Below, in pieces: positions 26,586 to 38,900 of a DNA stretch of 64,000 bases. The position numbers and the translations under genes are program-made. Numbering within the stretch: position 1 is the first letter of the stretch; each line of letters starts with the position of its first letter. Below the pieces are notes generated by a model. That model ran no database searches. It saw only the letters and a list, made by a program, of their open reading frames with translations, and was not told the origin of the DNA. This DNA comes from Lentzea atacamensis (GTDB taxonomy: Bacteria; Actinomycetota; Actinomycetes; Mycobacteriales; Pseudonocardiaceae), in assembly GCF_003269295.1 (NCBI RefSeq), contig NZ_QLTT01000015.1:94054-158053 (forward strand), written 5' to 3'.

Positions 26586-27560
26586 TCACGCGCGGGTCAG
26601 CAGGACTCCCTCGCCGTTCGTCCAGCTCTCGATGCTGACGCGGTCGACGAGGCGGGGGATGCCCGGCAGGTCGTGTTCGATGTGCTCGCTGCCGATGAGC
26701 AGGGCGTCCCAGCCTCGCGGGTCGACGCCGGCGGCGACGAGACTGCCGGTGAACCACGGCCAGTCGAGCTTTTCGTTGCCGTGCCGCACCTTGTCGAGAG
26801 TGGAGAGGACCTCCGGGTCGGCGATGCGGGCGGTGACCCGGTCCCAGGCTGCCTGCAGATCCAGGTCGTGGGGGTCGGACTCGGCATACAGGTCCCGGAT
26901 GTGGGCCGCGAGGTCTTCGGCGGCGCCGGGCGAAGCCGGTTCGGCCATCGCGGCGTAGAGCTCGCGCATCCGCGTGCCGAGGAGGACCGAGATCTCCCGG
27001 ATGAGGTCGACGGGTTCGTCCGGGGTGTGCACCAGAACGACCAGGACCGTCTCGGCGCCGAGGATCGTGCGGAGGTGGTGTTCGGTGCGTTTGGCCGGGT
27101 TCGACCGTCCCTTGAGGTCGGTGAGGCGCAGGCTGGCGGGTATCACCGGTTCCGCGGTGGTGTCCTCGAGCAGGACCAGGAGCGAGTCGCCCCTGCCGCA
27201 CACCTGGTCGGCGATGTCCAGACTGTCCTGCGTGGAGATGTTGGACTGGTAGTGCCAGATGCCGGCGGTCTGTTCTGTGCCGAAGTGGAACCGGATCGTG
27301 TGGACGGGTTCGAAACCCTGCCCGCGCACGTGTTCCACGCAGCGCTCCGCCGTCCGTCCGGCGATGCAGTCCGGCTGGATCACCAGCACGGCGTGCCGCT
27401 GCACGAGGCGGCTCGCGTCGTCACCGAGCACCTCGTAGGCCGCGTCCAGTCCCGACTTGAACCATTCGTCGTCGGCGTAGGCGCGCAGCTTCTCCTGATC
27501 GGCGGTCAGGGAACGCCATCGTTCGTCTCGCAGCAACTCGTGAGCCGATGTTGGGAACAA
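26586..27560 (-). CDS. Nucleoside-diphosphate-kinase-like protein, last gene of the leftward biosynthetic operon
   Basis: 324 aa with TTG start 27560, chosen because AGGAGAG lies eight bases upstream and the preceding gene stops 14 bases before; longer in-frame extensions overlap that gene. Residues ~54-195 follow the NDP-kinase layout: HAVLVIQPDCIAGRTAERC resembles the LIKPDG strand, LTDLKGRSNPAKRTEHHLR the GxTxPxxAxxGTIR block, and VLVVLVHTPDEPVDLIREI the NxxHGSDS active site with its histidine kept (about residue 178). The flanking ~50 and ~130 residues are not recognised. An NDP-kinase domain in an NRPS-PKS cluster is unusual. It could supply or transfer a phosphate in tailoring or self-protection; this is inference. 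Confidence 0.6.
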   Translation of the reverse strand: MFPTSAHELLRDERWRSLTADQEKLRAYADDEWFKSGLDAAYEVLGDDASRLVQRHAVLVIQPDCIAGRTAERCVEHVRGQGFEPVHTIRFHFGTEQTAGIWHYQSNISTQDSLDIADQVCGRGDSLLVLLEDTTAEPVIPASLRLTDLKGRSNPAKRTEHHLRTILGAETVLVVLVHTPDEPVDLIREISVLLGTRMRELYAAMAEPASPGAAEDLAAHIRDLYAESDPHDLDLQAAWDRVTARIADPEVLSTLDKVRHGNEKLDWPWFTGSLVAAGVDPRGWDALLIGSEHIEHDLPGIPRLVDRVSIESWTNGEGVLLTRA

Positions 27561-27574
27561 CTGTTTCTCTCCTG

Positions 27575-28867
27575 TCAGCACAGACCGAACGGTGGCTTGA
27601 GAAAATCGGGTCGCTCGCCGCGCTCGTCCACGGCCGGGGACGCGGTGAGCGGGGCGAACACGTCGTGCGGGATCGGGCAGTCCCACGGCTCGCCGAGCAC
27701 GATGGTCGATGCGAGCCTGCCGATCTCGTCGGAACCTCTGGCGCCGTGGCCGTTGCCGCCGACGACGACCGCGAAGTCCTCGTCGACGTGGCCGATGTAC
27801 GGGTACCGGGACGGTGTCTTCTCGATGATGCAGCACGCCTCACGCACGGAGACCGGCTTGAGGTTCGGCACCATCAGGTGCGTCATCGTGGTGAGGAACG
27901 CCATCTGCCGCGCGGTGATCTTCTGGTTCGAGTACCACGACACCATCTCCTCGACCGTGCGTAGCTCCTCGACCAGCGGCTGCATGCCCGGGCCGCACCG
28001 CATGTACCACTTGCCGTCGGGATACCGGATGGGCGGCAACAGGTACAGCGACGTGTTCGCGTCGCCGGTGTCCGCGGGATCCACGGTCACCACGGACGGC
28101 AACATGCGCAGCCGGTCCAGCTGCTCGGGGTGCACCTCGAACAGCAAGTTGGGTTCGGTGAAAGCGCGCAGGTCGAGCTGATGCGACACCGGCAGCACGT
28201 TGTTGACGTTGGTGAACGCGCCGGTGGCGACGAGCACCCGCTCGGCCCGGATCCGCGGTGGGCACCCGGCGCCGTCCGTGCGGAGCAGCCACCCTCCCGG
28301 CACCCGTTCGACACCGGTCGCGGTGCCGCGCACAAGCCGCGCGCCCGCGGCGGTGGCGAGCGTCAGCTGGGCGCTGACCAGCCGCCGGGGGTTCAGGTAT
28401 CCCGCCTGCTCGCGCTCCAGCAGGCCCATGACCCCTCCCTCCATCGGTGGCAGGCCGAGGTCGGGGAACTGACCGCGCAGGTCCTCTTCGGACAGTTGGT
28501 CGACGGCGATGCCGGCGGCCGCGCACTGGTCCAGGATCGCGTTCGTGCGGTGCGCGATCGAGTTCGCCATCAGCACGAGCGAGCCGCATTCGTGGAAGAA
28601 GCTGATGCCGGACTCGTTCTCGATGTCGCGATAGCGTTCCTGCGACCGGGCGTCGGTCATCTCCCACACCGGGTCCCAGCCCAGCCGTCGGGTGATCCGG
28701 GCCTCGTCGAAGTGCGCGCCGAACGAGTGCTGGCTGACCGGGTCGCCCGCCCGCGGCTCGGCCGGGCCGATGATCACCACGTCGGCGCCCGCGCGGCTGA
28801 GGTGCTTGCCGGCGGCCGCACCGAACATGCCGGCGCCCACCACCGCTACTTCACAGTCGTACGTCAT
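27575..28867 (-). CDS. FAD-dependent oxidoreductase of the DAO (sarcosine/glycine oxidase-like) family
   Basis: 430 aa. The N-terminal Rossmann motif VAVVGAGMFGAAAGKHL binds FAD; LVATGAFTNVNNVLP and the C-terminal VVGGNGHGARGSDEIG are typical of the DAO fold. Family members oxidise amines or amino acids to imines with oxygen. Here the probable substrate is an amine of the megasynthase product or a precursor amino acid. The start (ATG 28867) overlaps the kinase stop by 17 bases, so it is co-translated. Confidence 0.85.
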   Translation of the reverse strand: MTYDCEVAVVGAGMFGAAAGKHLSRAGADVVIIGPAEPRAGDPVSQHSFGAHFDEARITRRLGWDPVWEMTDARSQERYRDIENESGISFFHECGSLVLMANSIAHRTNAILDQCAAAGIAVDQLSEEDLRGQFPDLGLPPMEGGVMGLLEREQAGYLNPRRLVSAQLTLATAAGARLVRGTATGVERVPGGWLLRTDGAGCPPRIRAERVLVATGAFTNVNNVLPVSHQLDLRAFTEPNLLFEVHPEQLDRLRMLPSVVTVDPADTGDANTSLYLLPPIRYPDGKWYMRCGPGMQPLVEELRTVEEMVSWYSNQKITARQMAFLTTMTHLMVPNLKPVSVREACCIIEKTPSRYPYIGHVDEDFAVVVGGNGHGARGSDEIGRLASTIVLGEPWDCPIPHDVFAPLTASPAVDERGERPDFLKPPFGLC

Positions 28868-29942
28868 CGTGTGCCCCCTGCGACGCGTTGTCGGCTGCCG
28901 GAACCGCGGCCTGGTCCACGGCTGCCTGCACCCGGCCGGCGAATCCCGACAGCTCCTCGGTGCTCATCCCTCTCGTGTAACCGTCGAGAGTCGCCAGTGC
29001 GACCAGCGCTGCGAACGGCTCGGCTCTGCGGAGGTCGTCGAGGCAGTCGTCGAGGGTGTAGTCGAGGCGGCGATGAGCGGTCAGCGTCGAGTGGTACTCG
29101 TGCAGGAGCTCACCCTCCCACGCGCTGCGCGACTCCGGTGTCAGCGACGACATGAGGAGAAGCGCGACGTCGGACAAAGGGTTGCCCCACATGGTGAACT
29201 GCCAGTCGATCAGGAGGGCGGTGTGCTGCTCGGGAGGTTCACCGGGAACGAAGAGGATGTTGCTGGCCCACGCGTCACCGTGGCAGAGCGAGACGCACCT
29301 CGCTCCGAGGTGCGACTCGGCGACCACCTGTGCGATGTCGCTGTCGAGGACTCGCCGCACGTCCGTTGTGGACAGAGCGTGCGGCCAGCACTCCTCGATC
29401 ATCCGCGGGAGGTCGTCAAGTCCCATCCTGATGGCCGCGAGCAGCCCTTCCGAGGAGAGTCCGTACAGCCACGGGTAGGGGAGTGTCCGCGGGTCTGCTT
29501 CGGTGTCCGCCAGTGTGGAGTGGGCCTTCGCCAGGCACCGCACCGCGGCACCGGCCTGCGCGCGGCTCAGGCCCGCGGCCATGATCCCGTCTGCGGAGGG
29601 AACGCCCAGGTCCTCCAACGCGAGCGCGCCCCGGCCGTCGAGGCTCGACGCCGACCAGTAGCACTCCGGCGAGACCTTCGGCGCCGATCGCCCGCGCGAC
29701 TGGAGGAAGCGGTAGGTGCTCACCTCCCGCAGCCCGATGTCGGTGAGCAGGTTTCCCCAGTCGCTGGAGTCGTCCGGTGGTCCTTTGAAGATGAAGGACC
29801 GGCCCGCGCAGCTGACCTGGTCCACGCTGCCCATGACGCCGCCGGAATGGGAGATCGAGCGGATACCGATCACCTCGTCACCGGTCAGCGGCCAGTTCAG
29901 GTGACTGCGAAGCCACTGGTGGTCGACCTGGGTCACGTCCAT
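28851..29942 (-). CDS. Aminoglycoside-phosphotransferase/EcKinase-like small-molecule kinase
   Basis: 363 aa. The catalytic loop reads LCHGDAWASNILF (Brenner-type HGDxxxxN) and the metal loop is LIDWQFTMWGNPLSDVA. These are marks of APH/choline-kinase-like (CHK, EcKinase) phosphotransferases. Its place right after the megasynthase suggests it phosphorylates a hydroxyl of the product, either as self-resistance (inactive phosphate form) or to activate an intermediate. ATG 29942 starts 26 bases after the megasynthase stop; the frame is open far upstream but only as an artefact of the opposite-frame gene. Confidence 0.8.
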   Translation of the reverse strand: MDVTQVDHQWLRSHLNWPLTGDEVIGIRSISHSGGVMGSVDQVSCAGRSFIFKGPPDDSSDWGNLLTDIGLREVSTYRFLQSRGRSAPKVSPECYWSASSLDGRGALALEDLGVPSADGIMAAGLSRAQAGAAVRCLAKAHSTLADTEADPRTLPYPWLYGLSSEGLLAAIRMGLDDLPRMIEECWPHALSTTDVRRVLDSDIAQVVAESHLGARCVSLCHGDAWASNILFVPGEPPEQHTALLIDWQFTMWGNPLSDVALLLMSSLTPESRSAWEGELLHEYHSTLTAHRRLDYTLDDCLDDLRRAEPFAALVALATLDGYTRGMSTEELSGFAGRVQAAVDQAAVPAADNASQGAHDDVRL

Positions 29943-29968
29943 GACCGGCTCGGTGGACTCCGGCCGTC

Positions 29969-32900
29969 TCACGACGCGGACCTCCGGCGCGACAGCTCGG
30001 GCGGCCCTTCCAGGAACCCTTGCTCGGCGAACCTGGTGAGGTAGAGCGGTATCAGCTCGAGGATCGGGGGACAGGCCTCGCTGCGGGACTGGGCCCCGGC
30101 GCGGGCGTTGCGGACGTCGAGCCTGGCCGGGCGGAAGAACGGGTCCGCCGACTCGGTGAACAGGGGCAGCAGCGGGTACAGCGCGTTGTCGTCCTCGTAG
30201 CGCAGGTTCTCCAGTACCGGTTCCCACTCGTGCAGCGGCACGACGTCGAGCTGGTAGCCGGTGTCCCGGATGGCGTCGATGAACTCGCGGTAGGTGATGG
30301 GATCGCGATGGGTCAGGTGGAACGTTCGCCCGGAGGTCGTGTTTTGCGACAGCTCCACGATCATGCCGGAGACAACGTCGACCGGGCTGAAGTCGATCGT
30401 CGCGGAGATCTCGGGACAGGCGCCCAGTTGCAGGACTCCCTTGATGAACCGGGTGAAGTAGTCGCCCAGCTGGCCGCAGCCACCCGCGAGGGCGCCCGTG
30501 ATGGTGCCCGGACGGTAGATCGACGCCGGCAGGCCGGCGGCGCGCGCGTTCTCGACGAGCTTGTCCGCCACCCACTTCGACTCCGCGTAGCCGCCACCGT
30601 AGAGGCTGTCGCAGTGCGCCAGCGGCTGGTCCTCGTAGATCGTCGCGTTGCGCAGATAGCCGTAGGCGTCGAAGACGGCGTCGGACGAGATGTAGTGGAA
30701 CGCCTTGGTCTTGTTGTCCACCGCGAGCCGCAGCAGCTCGCGGGTACCCTCCACGTTGGCCAGCCGCAGCTTGTCGTACGGCAGGAGCGAGTTGACGTGC
30801 GCGCCGTTGTGGTAGATCGCGTCGATCTGGCCGCCCAGCTCCCGCCACGCCGCGTCCGACAGCCCCAGCCGTGGTTGCGAGAGGTCTGCGGGAACGGCGA
30901 TGACGCGATCCCGCGCCGACTCGGTCAGGCATCCGTTCGCCGCGAGGTTGTCGATCACCCGTTGCCGGGCTTGCTCGGCGTCACGGGCCCGCACCAGGCA
31001 GTGGATCCGCGCCGACGTGTCGCGCAGCAGATCATGCACCAAGTGTGCGCCGAGGAACCCGGTCGCGCCCGTCAGCAGAACGTCTCCACACGCCGCCTCG
31101 GTCGTACGAGGGGACACGGTGAAACCGCGGTCGAGGCTTGCGTCGGTGGCGAAACGCTCCCCGCGCGGCAGTGTGGTTCGCGCGGCGGGCACCGCGCGGC
31201 CGAAGAAACCACCGTCGCGCAACGCGTTCAGGCATGCCTTCGCGGTGTCGGAGATGTGCCGCAGATCCTCTTGGGTGTGGCCGGTGGACAGGAAGCACAC
31301 CCTGGTCTCCAGGACGTAGATCCCCTTGAGCGCCAGCAGGTGGAAGAACAGGTCGATGGCGATCGGGTAGCGCTGCAGGCTGTACTCGCCGTCGCCGATG
31401 AACCGGAACACCGACGAGAATTGCACGATCCGGAGCGGAAACTCTTCCCTCTCGCAGAAGGTGTTGAAGTCGTGCGCCAGCCAGGCGACGTTGTCCGCGA
31501 GCCGCCGCTGCAGCTCGGGTCCCTGTTCCTTCAGGTGGGTCAGCACCGCCTGCGTGGCGGCCATGGTCATCGGGTTCTTGTTGAAGGTGCCGCCGAAGAA
31601 CGTCGTCGGCACGGTGGGCGTCGAGTCGTCCCCGTAGTTCCACTGACCGCCGTCGACGGTGTCCATGAACTCGGCGCGGCCCGCGACGGCGCCGACCGGC
31701 ATGCCTCCGCCGAGGATCTTCCCGTAGGTGACGATGTCGGCGTCCACTCCGGACCACACCTGTGCCCCGCCGGGATCGACGCGGAACCCGGTGACGATCT
31801 CGTCGAAGATCAGCGCCGTGCCGCAGGCGCGGGTCAGTTCGCGAAGCTCGTGCAGGAAACGCTTCGGCTGCAGGTCGGGTCGCCGGCTCTGCACCGGCTC
31901 GACCAGCACCGCCGCCAGTTCGCCGCCGAGCGCGCGAATCGTCTCCAGGCTCTCCTCGGCCCCGTACTCGAGCACCACCACGTCGTTCATGGCGCCCGCG
32001 GCGATGCCCCGCGCCATCGGGATGGAGTTCTGCGTGCCCGACGGCAACGCCAGCGTGTGGTCGGACCACCCGTGGTAGGAGCCTTCGAACATCACGAACC
32101 GGGTGCGTTTCGTCGCCGCGCGGGCGAACCGGAGCGCGGCCATGACGGCCTCGGTGCCGGAGTTGCAGAACACCGCCCGCTGCATCCCGGTGAGCTCGCA
32201 GAGCAGGCGCGCGGCGCGCCCGGCCTGGCTCGACTGCGGACCGATGTGGAAACCGTCGGCGAGCTGGCTCCGCAGCGCGTCGACGATGAACTCCGGCTGG
32301 TAGCCGAAGAGGTGAACTCCGTATCCCATCGAGATGTCGAGGTACTCGTTGCCGTCCACGTCCCAGAAGCGCGGACCGGCCGACCGCTCCGCGATGATGG
32401 GATAGGACATCTCCTTGCAGATCGCCTGGAACGGAGGCATACGGCAGTTGGCCATGAACGGTCGGTCCAGCTCCGCCTGTGCCTTCGAGGCGCGGGTCCT
32501 GGCCGTGTAGGCGTCGACGAGCTCCGCCACGAACCGGGCCTGCCGGTCGGTCAGCCGCTCGGCCGCCTGGGGAGCCTTGAGCAACGTGCTCGGTCCGGAG
32601 CGGAACTCGGGCTCGGGCATGCGGGCTGGTGCGGGGGCGACCGGTGCGATCTCGTGCGGCGCGGGCCGGGGCATCTGGGCGGTCACCAGCGCCGCCAGCT
32701 CCACCAGGGTGCTCGCCTCCTCGATCAGCTGCTGGAAGGAGATCACCAGCCGGAAGCGGTCCCGGATGAACTGGCTGACCCGCATGAAGATCAGCGAGTC
32801 GGCGCCCAGCTCGTCGAACGGCACCGTCGCGGGCAGGTCGTCGGCGGGCATGCCGAGCAGTTCGGCGACCTGTCCGCGCAGCTCCTCGATCACGCCGTCG

Positions 32901-35900
32901 TGGCGGGGTGCCGCGGTCGGCGGTGCGGCCGGTACAGGTTCGGGAAGGGGTGCCAACGCCTCCCGCAGGCGGTCGTTCTCGTTGATCCACACCCGCTCGC
33001 GCTTGAACGGATAGGCGGGAAGCGAGACCCGTTGCGGGAGTTGCGGTGCGTAGAGGCGCTGCCAGTCGATCTCGTATCCACCGCACCACATCTCGGCGAG
33101 ACCGGTGAGATCGCGCTCCGCGACCATCCGGGAGAGCGTCTCCGCGGCGAGCCCGTCGTCCTCACCCGCTTGGCCCTGGACGAGTCCTGGCACGTCGGTC
33201 CGGCCCTGGAGGAACGCCAGCAGGCGCTCGCGCAGCACGGTCGTGTCCGGCGCCACCACGGCGAGCCGGCAGCGGTGCCGCCGGCGGACGGTCTGCAGGG
33301 TGAACGCCACCTGGGCCGGATCGTGAGGGGTGGGCAGGACGTCGACGAACCGGCGGAGGACGGCGTCGAGGTCGGTGTCGTTCCTGGCGGAGAACGTGAA
33401 GACATGCCGGTCGTGCGATGCACTCGTGCGAGCGGGTTGGGACCGGTGGGCCTCGATCACGACATGGGCGTTCGTACCGCTGGCCCCGAAGGAGCTCACC
33501 CCGGCGATGCGCGGGGCGTCCGCGGGCCAGGCGGTGCCGGTTCGCTCCACGACCACCGGCAGGTTCCGCCACTCCACCTTGTCGGTCAGCACGTCGCAGT
33601 GCAGCTGCGGCGGGATGACGCCGTGCCGCACCGCCAGGACCGTCTTGATCAGCCCGGCCAGCCCGGCCACTTCCTCGAGATGACCGATGTTCGCCTTGAC
33701 CGAACCGATGCGCAGCGGGGACGTCCGGTCCTTGAAGACCGCGCCCAGCGCGTTGATCTCGATGGGGTCGCCGAGCGGGGTGCCGGCGCCGTGCGCCTCG
33801 ACGTAGGTCACGTCGGCCGGAGCGACCCCGGCGTCGGCCAGGGCCGTGGTGATCAGACGTGCTTGGGCGCCGCCGTTCGGGACGGTCAGGCCCGAGCTCG
33901 GACCGTCGTGGTTGACCGCGGTTCCGCGGATCACCGCCAGCACGGGATCGCCGTCGGCGATGGCGCGGTCGAGGCGTTTGAGCAGTACCGCCGCGCATCC
34001 CTCGCCGCGGCCCAGTCCGTCCGCGTCCGCGGCGAACGCCTTCGAGCGGCCGTCGGGTGCCAGCACCCGCAGCTTGCACAGCTGGACGGTCTCCTCGGAC
34101 CCCAGGACGAGCTTGGCGCCTCCGACGATCGCCATCCCGCACTCGCCGCCGCGGATCGCGCGCACCGCCGAGTGGACGGCGACGAGCGACGACGAGCAGG
34201 CCGTGGCGATCACCATGCTGGGACCGTGCAGGCCGAGCTTGTACGACAGCCGCCCGGCGGTGAAGCTCAGCGTCGTCCCCGTCGAGATGTACGGCTCGGT
34301 GCCCAGCTGCGGCTCGGCCTGCCTGAGGTAGTCGTTGGTGAACTCGTCACCACCGAGGTACACGGCCGTGTCGGTGCCACGCAAAGACATCGGGTCGATC
34401 CCGGCGTCCTCGATCGCCGACCAGGCCGCCTCGAGGAGCATCCGGTGGCGCGGGTCCATGCTGAGCGCCTCGCGCGGCGAGATGCCGAAGAACGCGGCGT
34501 CGAAGCGGTCCGCGTCGTCGATCAGCGCCGCCTGCCGGATGTAGATCTTGCCCGGTGCGTCGGGCGAGGCGTCGTAGAGCGCGTCGACGTCCCACCGGTC
34601 GCCGGGTACGTCGCGAACCGCGTCCCGGCCCTCGCTCAGCAGCTGCCAGAACTCGTCCGGCGTTGCCGCGCCGGGGAAGCGGCAGGACATGCCGATGATC
34701 GCGACCGCGCGTTCCGCTTCGGCCGGGGACGCGCTCTGCCGCGTCTCCGTCTGCTCGGTCACGGTGCCGGAGCTGGGCATGGTCAGGATCTCCTCCGCGA
34801 GGTGCTCCTCCTCGATGTGCCGGATCAGCGCGTCGAGGCAGGGATGGTCGAAGGCCAGGGTGGCCGGCAGGCTCAGGCCGAGCTCCGCCTGCAGCTTGCC
34901 GCGCAGGTCCAGCGCGCCCAGGGAGTCCACGCCGAGGTCCTCGAAGCCGCGGGTGGGGTCCAGGTCGTCCGCCCCGCCTCCCAGCACGCTCCGCACGGCC
35001 GCGGTCACGGTGTTCCGCAGGAGCGCCCTGGCCCTCGCCGGTGGCGCCTGACGCAGGGTGGCCCGGTACGAGGTGCCCGCCGCGCCGGTGGCCGGTTCAG
35101 CGTCCTGTTCCACCAACGCCTTGATCATGGACGGCACGCGGGGGCGCGATCGAGCGAACGCCGTCCAGTCCATGTTCGCGACGGCGACATGCGGTGCGTC
35201 GCCTGCCATCAGGGTCGCCAGCGCGGCAAGGCCGTGTTCTGTCGAAAGTGGAGTCTCACCGTCGTCGCGCAGCCGAGCCCGGTGCGCCTCGTGGATCCGC
35301 GCGGTCATGCCCGACTCCGCCCAGCTGCCCCAGCTCACGCTGAGGGCTGGCACCCCGTGGTGCCGGCGGTGCCGCGCGAGCGCGTCGAGGAACTCGTTCG
35401 CGGCGGCGTAGCTCGCCTGGCCGCGATAGCCGAGCACCGATGCCGAGGAGGAGAACAGGACGAAGAAGTCCAGGTCGTGATCCCGGGTGAGCTCGTGGAG
35501 CAGCCACGCCCCGTCCACTTTGGACCTGAGCACGGCGGAGAGTCGTGGCGTGGTCTGCCGCAGGAAGATCCCGTCGTCCACCACGCCCGCGCAGTGGAAC
35601 ACACCGCGGAGGCCGGACCCGCAGCTGGCCAGCACCTCGCGCATCCGTGCCGCGTCGGCGACGTCGGCCCGCACCGTGTCGACCGGCACGCCCGTCGCCG
35701 CCAGCTCCGCCCACGTCGCCGCGTCCTCGGGCGCGGGGTGCCCGCTCCTGCTCACCAGCACGATTCGGCCCGGCTTCAGCCGTGCGGTGGTGACGGCGAG
35801 CCGGAGCCCGAGTCCGCCCGTACCACCGGTGATCACGTAGACCCCGCCGGCGCGGATCGGCAACCGCGGTACGGCGGTTGCAGCAGGCTCCGGACGAGCG

Positions 35901-38900
35901 TGGAGACGTGCGAGGTGCACTCGCCCCTGGTGCACGGCGAGCTGTTCCTCACCCGCCGGCGCGGCACCGCCGATCAACGTCGCGACCAGCTCGGCCTCGT
36001 GGCTGTCCAGCACCGGTGGCACGGTCAGCGCGGCGCAGTCGAGCTCGGGATGTTCCGCGTTGATCGTCCGGGCGAGCGCGGCCAGGCCGGTCTGGCCCAG
36101 CTCCGCCTCGGTGGTGGGAGTGCCGAGCTCGCTCTGCCGCGTGATGAACCACAACTTCTCCGCGGCACCCGGTCCCACCGCGAACTCGACGATCCTCTTG
36201 GCATCGGCGAGGGAACGGGCAACGGTGCCGGGGACGTCCGTGGCCTCGGGCACGAACACGATGTGGGACCCGTCCGCCCTGGGAACGAACCCGGTGAGGT
36301 CCCCGGCCTCCATCTCGACGCAGTCATGACCGCGTGCCTTCAGCTGACAGGCGATCGTGCCCGCCAGACCTGACGCGGCACCGATGATGACGTAGCGGCG
36401 CACCGGCGACGGCGTCGCCTCGATCCGCGCCAGCGGCTCCCAGCCGAGCTCGAACGTGCGCGGCGGCTCGGCATCGTCCTGGACGTGTTCTGCCGGGCTC
36501 GGCTCGATCCAGTGGCGCGTGCGCTGGAAGGCATAGGCCGGCACCTGCACGCGGCGACGGCGGAACGGAGCGTCGAAGCCGTGCCAGTCGACGTCGGTCC
36601 CAGCGAGATAGAGCTTGCGAAGACCGTCGAGGGCGGCGTCCGGGTCCTTCGGGGTGAGGCTCGGCAGCCAGAGGAGGCCGCCGGCACCCAGGCACTGTCG
36701 GCCCAGGTTGCTGAGCGTCGGTTTCGCTCCGATCTCGACGAAGGCACGTGCCCCCAGTCGATGGGCGGCCCGCACCGCGCTGTCGAACCGCACCGGGCGG
36801 AGGATGTGCTCGACCCAGTAGTCGGCCGACTCCCATTCGCGGGCGTCAGCCGATTGACCGGTCACCGTCGACACGACGCGGACCGTCGGCGGCGAGAACC
36901 GGATGCTTTCCGCCACGGCGCGAAACGGCTCGACCATCGGTCGCATCAGCGGGGAGTGCGCGGCGTGGGAGATGTTGAGCGGAATCGTCTCCACTCCGTT
37001 GCTCTGCAACGCCCGGCAGATGTCGTTGAGCGCGTCCGCCTGGCCGGAGATCACCGTCGTGGTCGGCGAGTTGACGGCCGCGATCGACACCGTTTCGTCG
37101 TGACCCGCCAGATACGGCGTCACCCGCTCCACACCGGCGTTCACGAGGGTCATGCCGCCGACCCGCGGCAGGCTCTGCATGAGCTGTCCTCGCGCCGCCA
37201 CGAGCTTCAGCCCGTCCTCCACGCTGAACACGCCCGCGGCGCAGGCGGCGACGAATTCCCCGAGGCTGTGACCCAGGACGAGGTCCGGCCGGATGCCCCA
37301 GGACTCCCACAGCCTGGTCAACGCGTGGCCCACCGCGAAGAGGGCCGGTTGCGCCACCGCCGTCTCGTCCAGTGACGGGTCCGGGTCGGTGCCGTACATC
37401 GTGTCGACGAGCGATCGGCCGGTGAGCGGCCGGAGAATCTCGTCGCAGTGATCGATGGCGGCGCGGAACACCGGTTGGGTTTCGTACAGCGAGAACCCCA
37501 TCCCGGCGTACTGCGTGCCCTGTCCGGTGAACAGGAAGGCGAGCGGTGGCCGCCCGTCGCCGGAGTGGGACGCGACCGCGGGGAAGCGGGGCTGCGCCAC
37601 CAGCGCGTCGAGCTGGGAGCGGGCGTCCTCGGCGTTCGACGCCAGGACCGCCACGCGCGTGTCGAAGTGCCGCCTGGCGGTCGCCGCCGAGTGGCAGATG
37701 TTCGCGAACTCGACGTCGTCCTGGCCCTCCAGGCGCTCGATGTAGCGGCGCGCCGCGGTCCGCAGCGCGTTGGCCGAGCGGGCGGAGATCGGCAGGATGT
37801 GCGCGGCCCGGTCGCGAGATGGCGGTTCGTGCTCCACAGCGGACGGTTCCTCGAGAACGACGTGACAGTTCGTGCCGCCCATGCCGAACGAGCTGACTCC
37901 TGCGCGCCGGGGCCGGCCGTCCGGCGCGGGCCACTCGCGCAGCTCGGCGTTGACGTGGAACGGGCTCGCCGGAAGCCCCGCGAGAGGGTTGGGCGAGGTG
38001 AAGTGCAGGCTGGGCGGAAGCTCCCGGTGCGACAGGCCGAGCACGGTCTTGATCAGTCCGATCACACCCGCCGCCTCGTCGAGGTGGCCGACGTTCGTCT
38101 TGACCGACCCGATCGCGCAGCGGATGTCCGCACGGGTGGCGGTGCGCCGGAACGCCTCGGTCAGCCCCGCGATCTCGATCGGGTCGCCGAGCAGCGTCGC
38201 GGTGCCGTGCGCCTCCACGTAGGAGATGTCGTCGGCGGTGACTCCCGCGTTGGCGTGCGCCTGTGCAATGACGTCGGCCTGTGCCGCGGCGCTCGGACCT
38301 GAGTAGTCCATTTTGGACTCACCGTCGTTGTTCACGGCGGAGCCCTTGATCACCGCGTGGACGTGGTCCCCGTCGGCGAGCGCGGCGGACAACCGCTTCA
38401 GCACGACCACCCCGAGCCCGTTGCCGAACACGGTGCCGTCGGCGTTCGCGTCGAAGGCCCGGCAATGACCGTCGCGAGAGAGCATCATGCCGTCCCGCCA
38501 CAGATATCCCGTGTGCTGAGGAGTGATGACGGAGACTCCACCCGCCAGCGCGACCTCGCAGTCGCCGTTCAGCAGGGCCTGGCTCGCGAGGTGCACGGCG
38601 ACCAGGGAGGTCGAGCAGGTCGACTGCACGTTCACGCTCGGCCCGCGCAGGCCGAGCTTGAACGAGACGCGCGTGGGCAGGTGGTCGTTCGCGTTGCCCT
38701 GCTCGATGCGCAGCTCGGACGCCCGGTCGAAGTGCCGGTGGCTGAGGAACGTGCCCGACCTCAGCTTCGCCGGCAGCACGTTGTTGACGAGGTAGGTGCT
38801 CATGCTGGCGCCCGCGTAGACGCCGGTGCGCTGCTGCCGGGGGTCGATGCCCGCGTGCTCGACGGCCTCCCAGGCGCATTCCAGGAACAGCCGCTGCTGC

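Noticed and set aside
28851..30932. A long form of the kinase gene starting at 30932
   Set aside because: The extra 330 codons overlap the megasynthase reductase domain in another frame and are Arg-rich noise; homology starts at MDVTQVDHQW.
30020..36373. A 2,117-codon open frame on the plus strand opposite the megasynthase
   Set aside because: Low-complexity Arg/Gly/Val/Gln-rich product without domains; the opposite strand carries full KS, KR, aminotransferase and reductase motifs.
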